This document shows, piece after piece, positions 1 through 11,715 of a stretch of 64,000 nt of DNA (the stretch's first letter is position 1; each line of letters begins with the position of its first letter). Source of the stretch: Paramarasmius palmivorus. Lineage: Eukaryota > Basidiomycota > Agaricomycetes > Agaricales > Marasmiaceae. The stretch spans positions 124,001 through 188,000 of the forward strand of contig JAYKXP010000086.1 of the NCBI GenBank assembly GCA_037176845.1, read 5' to 3'. The notes under the pieces are model-generated. The model worked only from the letters and a program-made list of their open reading frames with translations. It was not told the origin of the DNA and made no database searches. The position numbers and the translations under genes were made by a program.

Positions 1-2079
1 GGAAAAGGTCGCAAACGAGCGATTGACAGATTCAAGTTAGGTTCACATCAAGATCAAGTCAAGCCATGTAACATTTAAGTGAATATGAGGGAAGTCCGAG
101 TCGACGGTCAGTCATAGTTGTCGCGGCGTAAATGGTAAGCCCGTCATTATTGGAGACCTCTTTGCCAAATATGGAATCATAGGCGCCGACTACAGTCTTT
201 GGAAGATGTCCCTCGGACTGTGATAGCGGGATCTCGATGGTGTTGAATATTCAGTAAATATGGCTACCTATGACTCAGAAGGTATGTCTGCTACTCCGGT
301 GACCTTATATGTCCAACCCTGAGGGTGCAGTCTCATTTTTCATGAAAGTCAGTCTGTTTCGTAAACGTGGGAAAGTAGGAAACGGTGTTGAGATTTCATA
401 CGGAAAGTTGCGCAGGACATGAAACACACGTTGAATAGATGGTGAAGACATTTCAGTCAGTTGTGACGTCGAAACCCTGTATATAGGCGGGATACTGGCA
501 GGCAAGGGAAAAATCTGCTCGGTGGACCATTCAAATATCATGCTCGGCAACGACGCAAGTGTGGTGCAGGGAATGCTCAGCCAAGCTTCGGAACATTGGG
601 AATTGGTTATTGACGACATTAGAACACTTGAGTACATTTGAGTACAATTGAGTACAATTCGAGTCAATAAGTAGACCTGAGTAGACCTTGACTTGACCTT
701 GACTTGAATTTACCGTGACCCGATTGACAGGCGAAGAGAGGGTGGCGAGGGAATGAGGAAATCGATGTTCTTGATTTGAGATTCATGGGTTATAACCGTA
801 TCCGCTGTTATCAAACCCGTTCCTTCAAAGCCCCCACTTCATAATCACCATTCCCTAGCCATGAAGGCAGCCTCTCAGGACCAACTAGACACGGTATAGC
901 TTCAGGGTGATGATGTATGGGGGGAGAAGAATATGCCAAGGCAAAGTTGTGAACGAAGTCGGCGGTCGAGGAACGGGGTCTAGTGCGAATGGAAGTGACG
1001 GAAAGTGGTGAATATTGACAGCTAGGTAGCGGTTAGCCTTTTATAAGATGACCTGAGGGCCGTAGAATGTCATACCGAACCCGGCATTGAGACTCTAGAC
1101 GCACATCTCTCGACACATCTTCTTTCACGATGATCACGTTCTGATCAGAGCCCTAACACGCTGGCGGGTGCAAGGAGCAAAACCCCGGTTCGTGATGACG
1201 TCGGAGGGCTGCAACGCGTTCCATTCTGGATGTAAAGGGTTCGAGATGAGGATTTTGGAGGATTCTGGGGACGGAGTCAAGTCACAGTAGCAGGCCTGAT
1301 GATTCGTTTGAGTTTTCCTTTTCGGGTCTGTAACTAGTTTCTCAAAATATTGTGAAAATCTTAGTTCGTTCGATGGGGACTTATTTCGAGCGCGCAATGC
1401 CATGTTTTTGGTCACGGTGCCTTCGGAAACTGCGACAAGTCTTTCTGCGAGTCTAACTCTCGCCACGCCATTTTGGTCGTGAACTGAAGATATAGGACCA
1501 TTCGGTGACTCCATTGGCATTTCTCAAACGTCGCCCATCTGACCAGCCAAAGATAGCTTTAGGAGTATCTAATCGTACGTGGAATATTCGATCCCAATCA
1601 CACCAACCACGCATCAAAATATCTCTTCTGAAGCATCGAATCCATCAAGAGGGACGATGGATGCGAACAAGATGGGATTAATCACCGTGTTCAACTGTTA
1701 AAAGGGAGTGCGTTATTAATCCATTCATCATAGAAACGAAATTATTATATTATCATCTCGCTATACCTAGATATTCACCGCAATGCCTAGATGTCTACGT
1801 AGATGAATCACAACTGGCTTTTAGTGAAACCAAGTATAATCGTCAGAAGATATCATCTATCACCTGGTTATATCACCGCTCGTTCGAAAATACCCACATC
1901 ACATGATGAACACGCCAGCCACATAAATACGAGACAAGAAATAGCACGGGTATTTCAAGATCCGATTCCCGTTGTTTCTGCCCTGGCGAGGACAGGTCTC
2001 GTCCTCCCTTCTTTTCTGCGTTTCTTCGACTCCCTTGGGTACCGCTGGACGGTCTATTTAACCATTCCCCTTCTAAAAC
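1..2079. other. No confident gene; short repeats at the left edge
   Basis: I find no gene model I trust here. The minus strand at about 63-240 and 305-667 reads open in two frames, but no splice joins them cleanly. Between 620 and 725 there are short tandem units of the type GAGTACAATT and CTTGACTTGA. Related CTTGACTTGA units occur in inverted orientation at 10-60, beside a shared GATTGACAG, so 10-730 could be a small decayed inverted-repeat element. The rest shows nothing I can name. Confidence 0.35.
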
Positions 2080-3282
2080 ATGTCAACGAGTCAGCAGGTC
2101 ACTCTGATTGTCGATGTCGACACTACCAGCGCGTTGCTTTCTCCTGCGGATGATTGGCAGAACTTCGAAGACTCAGTATGGTACGGTGGAAATGCCGTGC
2201 GCTCTAATTCAGCTTATTCGTTGGCGTCTTTTAACATGTCGTTTCACGGTACGTCGTACAACACTCACTGAAGTCTATATGTATGATTTACGAGCATATT
2301 ATTCCTTAGGAACATCGATCACACTGTACGGCTACACCGACTCAGGCAGCGTTAGTCTGGATACCGGTCGTTTGGCAAACCTATCCTTCCCGAATCCAAA
2401 AAATGCGGCTACGTATTGGTATCAACCACCCTCGCTCCCCGATCAAGAACACGAGCTTCACGCATGGGTCAGCAACAACACTTACATCGACTATGCACTT
2501 ATCGGCGCTGGAAGCACTACCAACTTGTCAGGAACCACCATTTTCGTTGATGACGCCAACGAGGACGAAGTATGGTATAGTGGAGAATGGACCGTGGAAA
2601 GAGATATCGCGTACCCTCATGGATCTTCAAACCCCAACCCCAATTCGCTGTCCTTGTATGATGCTGCAAACAGTACTGTCCATTACAGTGGCACGCCTGG
2701 AGATTCGTTTGAATTCCACTTTTCAGGTAAATCATTCATTGGCTACCATATTCTTGCTACAATCTCAAGTCATCCGACAGGGAGTAACATCTCCATTTAT
2801 GGAATATACCTCCCAGGGAACTCTACCGTGAATTTTACTATGGATGATATCACCAGACGCATCGATTATTCTCAGGATCTTTCCGGCCCGAGTTCAACGA
2901 TCAATCAATGAATCATATCCTCTACAACACCACACTCATTCCAGGGAACCATACTCTTACAGTAAACATCATCGACTCCCCAGACAACTCCTATTTTTCC
3001 CTCGACTATATCACATACACGCCATATTTCTCTTTCATTAAGGACAAGCCAACGTTCATCAGGAATTCTGATCAGCGCCCTCAGCCAGTAGTGCCGTCTT
3101 CATCTGATAGTGTTTCTTATACAGTTCCCATCGGCGTCTCCGGTATCGTGAATGCTGCCATCGCGATTTTCAAGTATTGTACGAGAGAGGGCAAAGAAGG
3201 TGAGTACGTAACGCTTTGAGTCCCTTCGCTAGATTCTGACAAACCTACGTGACAATTAGAAACGGATGATACTAAAGTATAG
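2080..3282 (+). pseudogene. Membrane-protein paralogue A, frameshifted and tail-less
   Basis: First member of a tandem family of four. Exons read 2080-2248, 2310-2726 and 2781 onward, with introns at the same places as in paralogues C and D. The two extracellular blocks are recognisable (QQVTLIVDVD at the start, YALIGAGSTT, IFVDDANEDE, GDSFEFHFSG, LDYITYTP). The frame shifts within a short ATCAATCA repeat near 2900: upstream the frame ends in a stop at 2911, downstream it resumes as HILYNTTLIPGNHT. The membrane segment is shortened, and after a third intron the last exon ends after about eight residues (ETDDTKV then stop), so the cytoplasmic tail of its sisters is missing. A sequencing error could explain the frameshift but not the lost tail. 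The start has no signal peptide, as in the sisters. Confidence 0.75.
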
Positions 3283-6200
3283 GCTCATACAAAGCGACCT
3301 CGAGAAATTCCGGTTCATGCGTAAATCCGTTCGCGAATAACGCACAGAAATGCCATCCGTGATCCTTCGGGTGTGTACGAACCGTAGAAAAGACCTGTAT
3401 AAACTTGAGCTATCGGTACTTCCCCATCGCACCTGCCTTACTCTTCATGATCCTCACGGCGTAAAACCACTCTTGCGAATTCTACTCCGGATCGATAGAA
3501 TGTTGTGGTTTCTTCGAACGTTTCCCGGAAGTCCTTACTCGCTGCACGCCCTAGTCACACCTATCCTCATAAATGCGATACCACAACCGACGAGAAAGAT
3601 AAGCAACATAGCCCTTTCGGACATAAAGTCACCTTAACGAGTTGTTGCACACATTCATTGATCCTGCTTATCCATGTCAAAGATACTAACGACGATGAAT
3701 TACATGTACACTACTCGCCAGTTCTTGACCTTGCCGTTGACTGTACTCAAGTATGCACGGCTGCCCTTGATATCAGAACCACCATAATGTTTTTCTAGTT
3801 AGGTCATAAGGGAACAGAAAGGAAGGGAAAGGAAGCGTCGAAGGCGAAATACCCAAAGGGTAATGAGGGAAAGGAGGTAGCAGGGCTTGTTGGGGATAAT
3901 GGCCTAAGATTCGCGATGACGATACGCAGAAAACCAAGAACTATAACCTCCTGGCTGGACGATGAACTCCCATAGGCGAAAGGGTCAACGAAAGAGGCGG
4001 AATGAGATGTAGAAAAGGAAATACAACCCACAGACCACCGTACAGAGTAGATAGCAGTCAGGGTGAAAAGAATGTTCGAGTATTGGAGCATCATCCACAC
4101 ACATCATCACACTGAAAGACATAGGCCTTCAGTGAAAGGCTGGGAGGTAGAAGGAGTGAAATATCCCATAACTACATTCCTAATGAAGAATGAAGATGCC
4201 GTTTCTGGATAGTGGGCACGTAACGCGGTGAAGGGGATAACCGATAGTTCACGAATGCGAATCGGGTACGGAGACCGTAGGTGCAAGGGTTGACCGTTTG
4301 TCCTGACATCAAGTAAGGGTTAGACTCGACACAAAAGAAGGACCGCTACACATGACATACCTCATAGGTATTCGTGAAATCTCTGGCATTCCATGCACGT
4401 GTATACGGACCGGAAGGACGAAAGGATGGCCATCATCCTCGAAAGAACAACGGAGGTCGTCTCCAGGACCTGACCAGGAATGTCGGTGGGGGTACGGAGT
4501 GTCTGGAGCGAAGAGCGAGAGTGAGCAGGGAGAACTGTAGGGCGGAATAGTTTTCTGGTGTTACAAGGACGAGGCAAGTCTCTTACATCCAAGTCGGCAT
4601 AACAAGCAGAAACGGTGCATGCTGCTGGGGAATTCGGAGAGTGGCAGAGGAGCGGGCTCATGAAGTTCATTTATGGATGAGCGCCATACTCTCCGGGATA
4701 GCGAGAGATGAGAGTTTGTGTATATTGCCGGAAGGGTGGTGGACGAGACCTGGCAAGGAACACGGCGTGGGAAAAGATGGGGTGAATGATCCTGGTAACA
4801 GTGGCCCAGGTCGAACGACAAGTAGGGAGGAAGGTACGCCAGGGAATGGATGTGAGGGGGAGTGAATATGAAGTCGAGTAGGAGGTTTGGGGATAGAGGC
4901 GAAGATAGAGTTGAGACCGTGAACGGTGAGGGTGTGGATGAGGCAGAGATAGTTATGGCATTCGGGTTCAGGGCAGCTGATAAGGGAAGTGGGAAGGGGA
5001 GCGTGTTAGGCGACGTTCACGTAGTCATCAAGGTGTAAGGGATCCACTTCTCGAAAAGAACACGCAACTTCTCCTTCGTACGAACACGAGCCTGAAATCG
5101 CTTTGGGAGGCAAAAACTATTTCCTGCGTAAAATTCGTCGGCTACGCTCGTAGGCCGAGTAGAGGGGGTTCACCAAGGGAAGAAGCGCCTACGTCGCAGG
5201 TAGCGTCCTATACCAAAGTAAACTTTAGCCAGTCGGGGATAAAAGCAAGGTAGACACACCTCATATCTAAAAACGTTGATGCTCCAATTCCGTGTACCAA
5301 GTCGTGTGTCGTGGTTGACGTTCAAGTTGATGAGAGAGAAGGATGGTGAAAAGGGCTGGGGTATCCTGCGCACGACAACGTCGACATAAGATACAAGAAA
5401 GGTAGGGCAAGATACGTACCTCATAATCCATTTGCCACTTTCATATCTCAACTTAAGCATGAGTGCATGAGTACTTACAACATGCCTTCGGATAATGAGA
5501 AACGGATATGGGATAGGGCCTCAGGACATACCTTTGTAAGTCGATAGCCGGCCTCGCTCCAGGTTATTACTCCAAGGAAATGTAGCGCACTCCTTGAGTT
5601 AGAATAACCGTTCCCTTGGTATTCAGAAAAGAAAAACAGTCAATGACAAGGAGCAGCGAAAGAGCAGAGAAAATTTTTGTGTCACATTCGTCACAGTGAC
5701 TTGAGGTTCTCCAATCGGCCGAATCGAACGTCCGAAAGCGCCGTTGGCATCGGATCTTCCATCTTGCTTCCATCACCTTCGAATCCTTCGATTCTTTCCC
5801 TTTCATCACCACTGGCATGGCAGTGATGGAATTCATCATGATTCAAAGAAGGTTAGCATCGTGTACCAAAGAGACGCTCGCACTTTCCTTAGTGACGCAG
5901 TTTCCTTCACGTCGCTGGAATCGAGTTCAAGTTGAAGCATAAAATCGTTGACCGCGGATCCCTGGACTGGCTCCAAGCTAAGTAGTTGATCCCTCAAAGT
6001 ACGGTATTCTCCAAAAATAGAATCTGTACGCATTTGATGCGGAGAACGGTTATCGAGTCGGAGATTGTATCCTGGGCAAGTACGAGCGCCGTCTTCTTGG
6101 CTCGATCGCATGCATATCCTCAATCTTGTTGCAGGTAGTATGCACCAAATCCCCCAAACAACGCTTTGATGTGCCGCTCGATCGATGATGTGGCAAATCA

Positions 6201-6715
6201 TAAGACTTCACGGCTCACACTAACGTAAAGTATATATCTGCGAACCATCAGAGAAGCTAGATGGGAGTACGACGGGAAGAAGATGGAACCCAACTTTTGC
6301 TGTTCAAACTCCCAATGTTTTTGAGTGCACCTATGCTCATTAAAACTAGTTGCCCTACCAGCTACTTCATGCAAAGCCTCGACAAGATACGAGCATCCTC
6401 ATCCTGTGTCCTTGCGGATCCTGGCATGCTTTCGAAACGGACAGGGAAAGCGACATCGTATGCAGGATCAATCATGAAATCAGATATCACCTGGGAGATC
6501 TGTCAAACTAACACTGGAATTGTTCAAGAATACCCGCGGGCGAATTCCTTGCCACATACTTAAGAATAATACACAGCTCTGGATCGCAGCTTCGATTCCC
6601 TTCCTTGTCTCTGCCAGGAGTACAACGTTTTGTGCCCTTTCCTCCCTTTCCCTTGCACAGGAGAGTCCGGATCGTATAGTGCAGAACGCTCTATCTGAAC
6701 TTTCTACAATCCAAC
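3283..6715. other. Unassigned 3.4 kb; weak exon-like stretches on the minus strand
   Basis: No gene is recognised. On the minus strand, 5176-5560 can be read as several short exons separated by GT-AG introns of about 50 bp (for example a block reading LRYESGKWIMR joined to PQPFSPSFSLINLN). Around 5836-6201 a 120-codon frame contains EYRTLRDQLLSLEPVQGSAV. I recognise no family, and no start or end is convincing. 4560-5000 is pyrimidine-rich on the minus strand and open in two frames. These may be remnants of decayed genes. Confidence 0.3.
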
Positions 6716-6740
6716 ATGTCACGGAGCCAAGAGGTTACTC

Positions 6741-7290
6741 TATGAGTGTTAAAGTGTTCAAAAAATAAATCAGGTCCCCGGTAATAACTTTTCAGTCCCC
6801 CGGTAATATTTTACCTACTTTTGTGACATTCCAGTACATTACGCCCCCCGTAAATAACATCGAAATCCCCCGGTAATAACCAAAAATCCCCCCGGTAATA
6901 ACAATCTTCGACGAAACACCGCCCGGTAATAATCGGCTATTTCGAAGTGCTTTCCCACGCACGTGGCCTATGTCGAATACATCTTGAATGCATCCTCAGT
7001 GCTCAGGCATCATGATCTAAGCTCAACTGAGTATTGGATCTGATTCAGGATATAATTAAGGACTTGAATATGCAATATTTAGTAGTCCCTGATGTGTAGA
7101 GTATAGGCCATAGCCACGTACTTTACTTTGACACGTATGAACAAGGTCTTCAGTGTCGTTCGGAAAGCCAGCTCGCCTCTTGAACGTGATTCACTGCTAA
7201 GAGCATCACGATTTGACTAGTCATTGTTGAGTATGTTGAATTGAACGTGGCACCTCATGCACACGAGTCGTAATGCACATTCGCTCTGCA
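6741..7290 (+). repeat. Left terminal inverted repeat of the fold-back element
   Basis: The left arm. Bases 6741-6944 are mirrored at 8493-8696 without a difference I could see. The next 350 bases match with gaps (shared blocks include CATGATCTAAGC, ACTTGAATATG, CATTCGGAAAGC in part, CTCGCCTCTTGA, TTGAACGTGGC). Six GGTAATAA-type motifs lie between 6774 and 6931. Confidence 0.88.
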
Positions 7291-8149
7291 TTCCGATGGG
7301 GCTATTCCCACGCTATCTGCACATCTTCAGCTACATTCGGATAGCTGCCCTGCCACTCAGATATAATTTGACAAGTTATGAGCAGTGTAGAGCTTGGTTT
7401 AGAGTATTTATGGACATCTTCATATGTGACTTAACTGAAGACAGTAGAAATGATGGAAGGAGATCTTGACATGTTGAGTGTAGACACAGTGTGGTTGGGC
7501 AAATGGGTATTATTCGACACTCAACGTCATCATCTAATTAGTCATTCAGTCCTATATTCAGCGTTGAATTCTTGTCGACAGGTTCCTCGAAAATAACATA
7601 GTATCACCTTTAGGCGCCCATATCAGCGCTCATAGCAATTTCAACCTTACATAGTGCATTACTTGTTTGTCACTTCACCACCATGCCGCCAGCATAGGCT
7701 TAATATTCTATATCTCTCAACTCTATTCTTCAAATAGTCGCAGGTTATATGGTAATGTTATTACCACTTTTTCATTGCTTTGATCCTCACTGATGTCTTG
7801 ATCACCAAAGTATACCTAGATAGTTGTACATGTTCGAGCTCTCATTAGTGAGAGTCCATCTGAGTGAGCTCCTTGGCCTCATTCAGGCTACAAGTGTAGC
7901 AATGATAAATTCAAGTTGTGTATCATTTCTGGACCCTTATTCAAATTGCTCAATTGCACTGATTCATATCTAGCTATGTATTTTGACATGAACTAATGAT
8001 ACTAAGGCATCTACTGACATCGTAATAGTCAGGATAATTGTACGGGAAGGGACTCCCCATACTCCTGCAAATTTCACGAAGGTACCAAGAGCACTTTGCC
8101 AACTTGCCACATTTGGCAACTCTGGTCAACACTGTTGAACGGTTAGCGC

Positions 8150-8696
8150 CCATCGTGACTCACGAGGCGCCACGTTCAATCCCATATAGTACTCAATGTA
8201 CTCAATGATGAAAATGCAATACTTTTACCATTGCATCATGGTCAAGAGGCGAGGCAGCTTTCCGAATGATGCTAAAGACTTGTTTATGTGTGGGAGTCTC
8301 TTTCAGTAAGTCACACAAAAGTACGTCGCTATGGGCCATGCTCTACTCCTCAGAAACACAAGATATTGCATATTTAGGTACTTGAATATGTCATAAATAA
8401 AATTAAATACTCAATGCAGCTTAGATCATGAAGCCTGAGGATGCGCTCAAGATGTGTTCGACGTAGGCCACGTGCGTGGGAAAGCACTTTGCCGAAATAG
8501 CCGATTATTACCGGGCGGTGTTTCGTCGAAGATTGTTATTACCGGGGGGATTTTTGGTTATTACCGGGGGATTTCGATGTTATTTACGGGGGGCGTAATG
8601 TACTGGAATGTCACAAAAGTAGGTAAAATATTACCGGGGGACTGAAAAGTTATTACCGGGGACCTGATTTATTTTTTGAACACTTTAACACTCATA
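8150..8696 (-). repeat. Right terminal inverted repeat of the fold-back element
   Basis: The right arm, the reverse complement of the left. Its outer part (8493-8696) is identical by eye and its inner part is diverged. It ends at 8696, immediately before TTACTC and the continuation of the interrupted reading frame. Confidence 0.88.
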
Positions 8697-8816
8697 TTAC
8701 TCTGATTGTAAATGCGGACAATAGCACCATGTCCTTTTCCCCGGGTGATTGGGGTTCAACGCCGCCGCGGCTTGGCGGACTCGGAGATATTGTCGACGGC
8801 CTATTTGCATCTATCG

Positions 8817-9010
8817 GTACGTCGCGTAATGATCACTTAAGACTTATTTCTAATTTACGAGGAATGCGCTCACTAAGGGTATGACGGAGATGTTGCATAT
8901 GCAAATGTAAATCCATCCGTATTCACAGTTTTTGATATGTCATTCCACGGTACGTCATGTAATGATCACTTGAGACTTATTTCTAATTTACAAAGGATGC
9001 TCTCTTCAAG
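8817..9010 (+). repeat. Tandemly duplicated intron within paralogue B
   Basis: 8817-8877 and 8950-9010 are both 61 bp, both begin GTACGTC and end AAG, and match at about 51 of 61 positions by eye. Both can be spliced in frame, flanking a 72-nt exon that reads YDGDVAYANVNPSVF and ends in MSFHG like exon 1 of C and D. Paralogues A, C and D have a single intron here. The repeat unit is 133 bp, so one tandem duplication created an extra intron. Confidence 0.75.
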
Positions 9011-10663
9011 GGACCTCAATCGCACTCTACGGATACGCTGAATCATATCAGGTGGACTTGGATAACAGAACTGGGTCACAATTATCCTCGCGAGGAGGGC
9101 CAGACTCATATTGGTATCAATCACCGCCGCTTTCCGATCAAGAACACATGCTTCGCGCATGGGTCACCGGCGGTGCTTACATCGACTATGCCCTTATTGA
9201 AGCTGGAAGCACCACTGATTTGTCGGCAACAACCATTTTTGTCGATGACGCCAATGAAGAAATTTGGTATACTGGACAATGGATGGAGGATGTAGGCTCC
9301 GGCTCCGGGTCAACCCTTACCGATTCGCTCGCAAACCGAACTGTTCATCGCAGTAACACGACTGGGGATTCCTTTGAGTTCCGCTTCGCAGGTAAATTAT
9401 ATACCAATATGTTAATATACTATAAAAATCTCAGTTCATGCACAGGGACTTCAATGTCTGTTTATGGACTATATAACAGGTCCGCCAATTATACCGTGGA
9501 CTTTATTATCGACGGCAGCAATGAGCACCGCAAATATCCTCAGGATAATCCTGTTGCCTCTGATGGGATACGTAATTATAACATCTATGGGAATACAACA
9601 CTCACTCCAGGGAATCATACTCTCATAGTAAACATCACAAGCGTCTCGAGCGATGCTTACTTCTACCTCGACTATATAACGTACACACCCTCATTCTCTT
9701 TCATTCACCAGAAGCCAACCTTCGTCAGGAAACCCGAGGATCAGCAATTACCCCCGTCCTCATCAGCCTCAGTGCCACCCTCACTACCTACTAATACCTC
9801 ACCACCGACAAAACCTTTGTTACTTTCCATGGGAGCGCTTGTCGGAATCGTGATTGCTGGCCTCTCGATGGTGATCTTTGCCGGACTTTTTAAGTGCTTT
9901 TGGAAAAAGAGATCTGCGTCAAGGAAAGAGGGTGAGAACGTCTCACAGCGATTCCTTTGCAGACATTTAATAAAACAATTGCATTTCATTAGCGAAAATC
10001 ACCTCTAGGATGGAGCCATTCGCAACACGTTTCGCATCTGATGTAAAGTCAAGACCGAACAAGTGGAGAGAACTCTTTCCATCCGAGGACATGGAATCCA
10101 ATGCCATTGAACCGAGGGGCGAAGGGAGTTCTCACCTTGCATCACTACGTGTACCGGAGGTTCAGTTCCGAATGGATTCGCTCACAGCTGAGATACAGAA
10201 CTCGGATGATCTCACTCGCAGGGAGCTGTTGGCCAGGAACAATATGCTCACGATGGAAGTAGAAAGACTCATACGCGAGAACGCCCCCCCAGAGTATGGA
10301 GGAAGTGTTGTTGGTTTGGAGAGGTCGAATTCGCACTCTGGGACATTGCCGTCCTACAACTACCGCGAAGGGTCAGAGAGGTCATGATCTTACTCTTTTG
10401 GGTCGATGGTAGTGATATGGCAGTTGAACGTAACAGTTTCCACGCGATACAACAAGACTTTTGGGTCACTTCCTTGGATATAATATTTCATTGCACGATA
10501 GATTTAGCTAACAGAGTATTCCATGCTACTGTACCATTGCGACCAAGTGTCCACGGGGTGTGACCTAGGCTGCACCCAAGTGTTCACAAGCTCACGGGCC
10601 GTACACTGTAAACTGTTCACGACCGGGTGTTTGAGTTACGTGAATTTACCAAGTATTTCAGCT

Positions 10664-11094
10664 CATCCAAACAAAGAGCTCCACCCGGCCAGGCACGCCG
10701 ACCCGGCGCTTGTCCAGCGCTTCAGCAGTTGAATGATGATTAGTTATTGTCAATGATTTCCCCACCAATTCCCATGTCGAAGTCTTCATCTCAACGCAGT
10801 CCTTCACACAGAAATTGAATCGTTATCTCTTGAAATCTATACCCTAGCTACCTACCGACCGGGCCATTGACCGACTCTGTCGCTGAGGCTCTGCCTTTTC
10901 TTATCGGTTTCTTTGACGAGAGCAGCGTCAATGACCTTCTAGATAGCATGACCATTTTATTGGATATCATAGCTTGTGACTGTGGTAGTGGTATATGGTC
11001 TATGTACGGTTGGCTACTGTGAATGCGACTGCTGCGAGCGCCAGACAAGCGTTGGGTCGGCACCCCTGGCCGGGTGGAGCTCTTTGTTTGGATG
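10664..11094. mobile_element. MITE-like inverted-repeat element (431 bp)
   Basis: CATCCAAACAAAGAGCTCC at 10664 reappears as its reverse complement ending at 11094. The arms match over roughly 75 bp with a few substitutions (shared CACCCGGCCAGG, CGCTTGTC and CAGCAGT blocks). No coding frame lies between them. Flanking target duplication is not clear. Weaker inverted similarity outside (TGTAAACTGTTCACG against CGTAAACAGCTGTTACAG) suggests the true ends may be further out, near 10590 and 11165. It lies between paralogues B and C. Confidence 0.7.
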
Positions 11095-11715
11095 TCAATA
11101 CCATCAGCAGGACTGATTTTCGCAAAAAACTGCTAGGGATTCGTAAACAGCTGTTACAGTAGAATATTCGAGATACTGGCGAGGGGCATGCGATTGCGAG
11201 GCAAAAGCCTTATTTTTACATACCTCAAAGTATTATGACTTACCGCGTGCTTCCCATGCGCACATGAATACTGCTGGGCTCGGGTGCTGAGCGAAGATGA
11301 CGTGGGTGGGCGGGGTAAGCTAGAAGTAAGCTATTCTTGAAGCCTTAGCAACAGATAAGAATCTGATGGCTATCATCGGGCTGCGTTCTCGATGATATTT
11401 GGCGTTGAAAATATCACAGCGCATATAGCCCTTTGAATCTAGTTCTATAAGTCTCAAAACAGTCGATCGATTATTGCATACAACTCGGATTTATAGGCCA
11501 CAAATAGAGTAGATATAATCATTCTCAATAGTGTACCCATGTGCGTTGACCACTACTCTGGATCAGCAGTTGCCTTGACTCCCATCTATCACCTCTGTTG
11601 ATGTTAAAAAGCAGAGTCCACATCACAGTCAACTTGACCCCTCCTCAGCCTTTCCACGTTCACTCGTCAACATTCAACCCTTTGTGGAGGACACGTTCGA
11701 TATTCGAAAATCCAA

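Larger units (their letters stand above)
6741..8696. mobile_element. Fold-back, non-autonomous DNA transposon (1,956 bp)
   Basis: The ends are inverted copies: TATGAGTGTTAAAGTGTTC at 6741 and its reverse complement ending at 8696. The outer 204 bases of each arm match at every position I compared, and weaker inverted similarity continues inward to about 7290 and 8150. The flanks repeat TTACTC (6735-6740 and 8697-8702), a target-site duplication of 6 bp, or 8 bp with one mismatch. Each arm carries six copies of a CCCCCGGTAATAA-like motif 15-35 bp apart, which resembles a cluster of transposase-binding sites. No open frame looks like a transposase. Long arms with subterminal repeats fit a MULE-, hAT- or KDZ-like element mobilised in trans; I cannot assign the superfamily. 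Confidence 0.9.
6716..10387 (+). pseudogene. Membrane-protein paralogue B, interrupted by a DNA element
   Basis: The reading frame starts at 6716 (MSRSQEVTL) and is cut after 25 nt by the element at 6741-8696, whose first bases give an immediate stop. Removing the element and one target-site copy restores the frame: MSRSQEVTL joins IVNADNST. Remaining exons are 8703-8816, 8878-8949, 9011-9391, 9446-9931 and 9993-10387, coding about 490 residues if restored. Visible are extracellular blocks (YIDYALIEAGST, IFVDDANEE, GDSFEFRFAG, LDYITYTP), a membrane helix near residues 325-350, a basic KKRS stop-transfer, then a tail with LTMEVERLIRENAPPEYGG and GTLPSY. It has one more intron than C and D, in the first exon. 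Everything downstream of the insertion is intact, so loss of function appears recent. Translation could restart at an ATG at 8730, because these proteins have no cleavable signal at the start. Confidence 0.8.

Noticed and set aside
6741..8696. LTR retrotransposon origin for the insertion
   Set aside because: The end repeats are inverted, not direct, and there is no primer-binding site, polypurine tract or reverse transcriptase.
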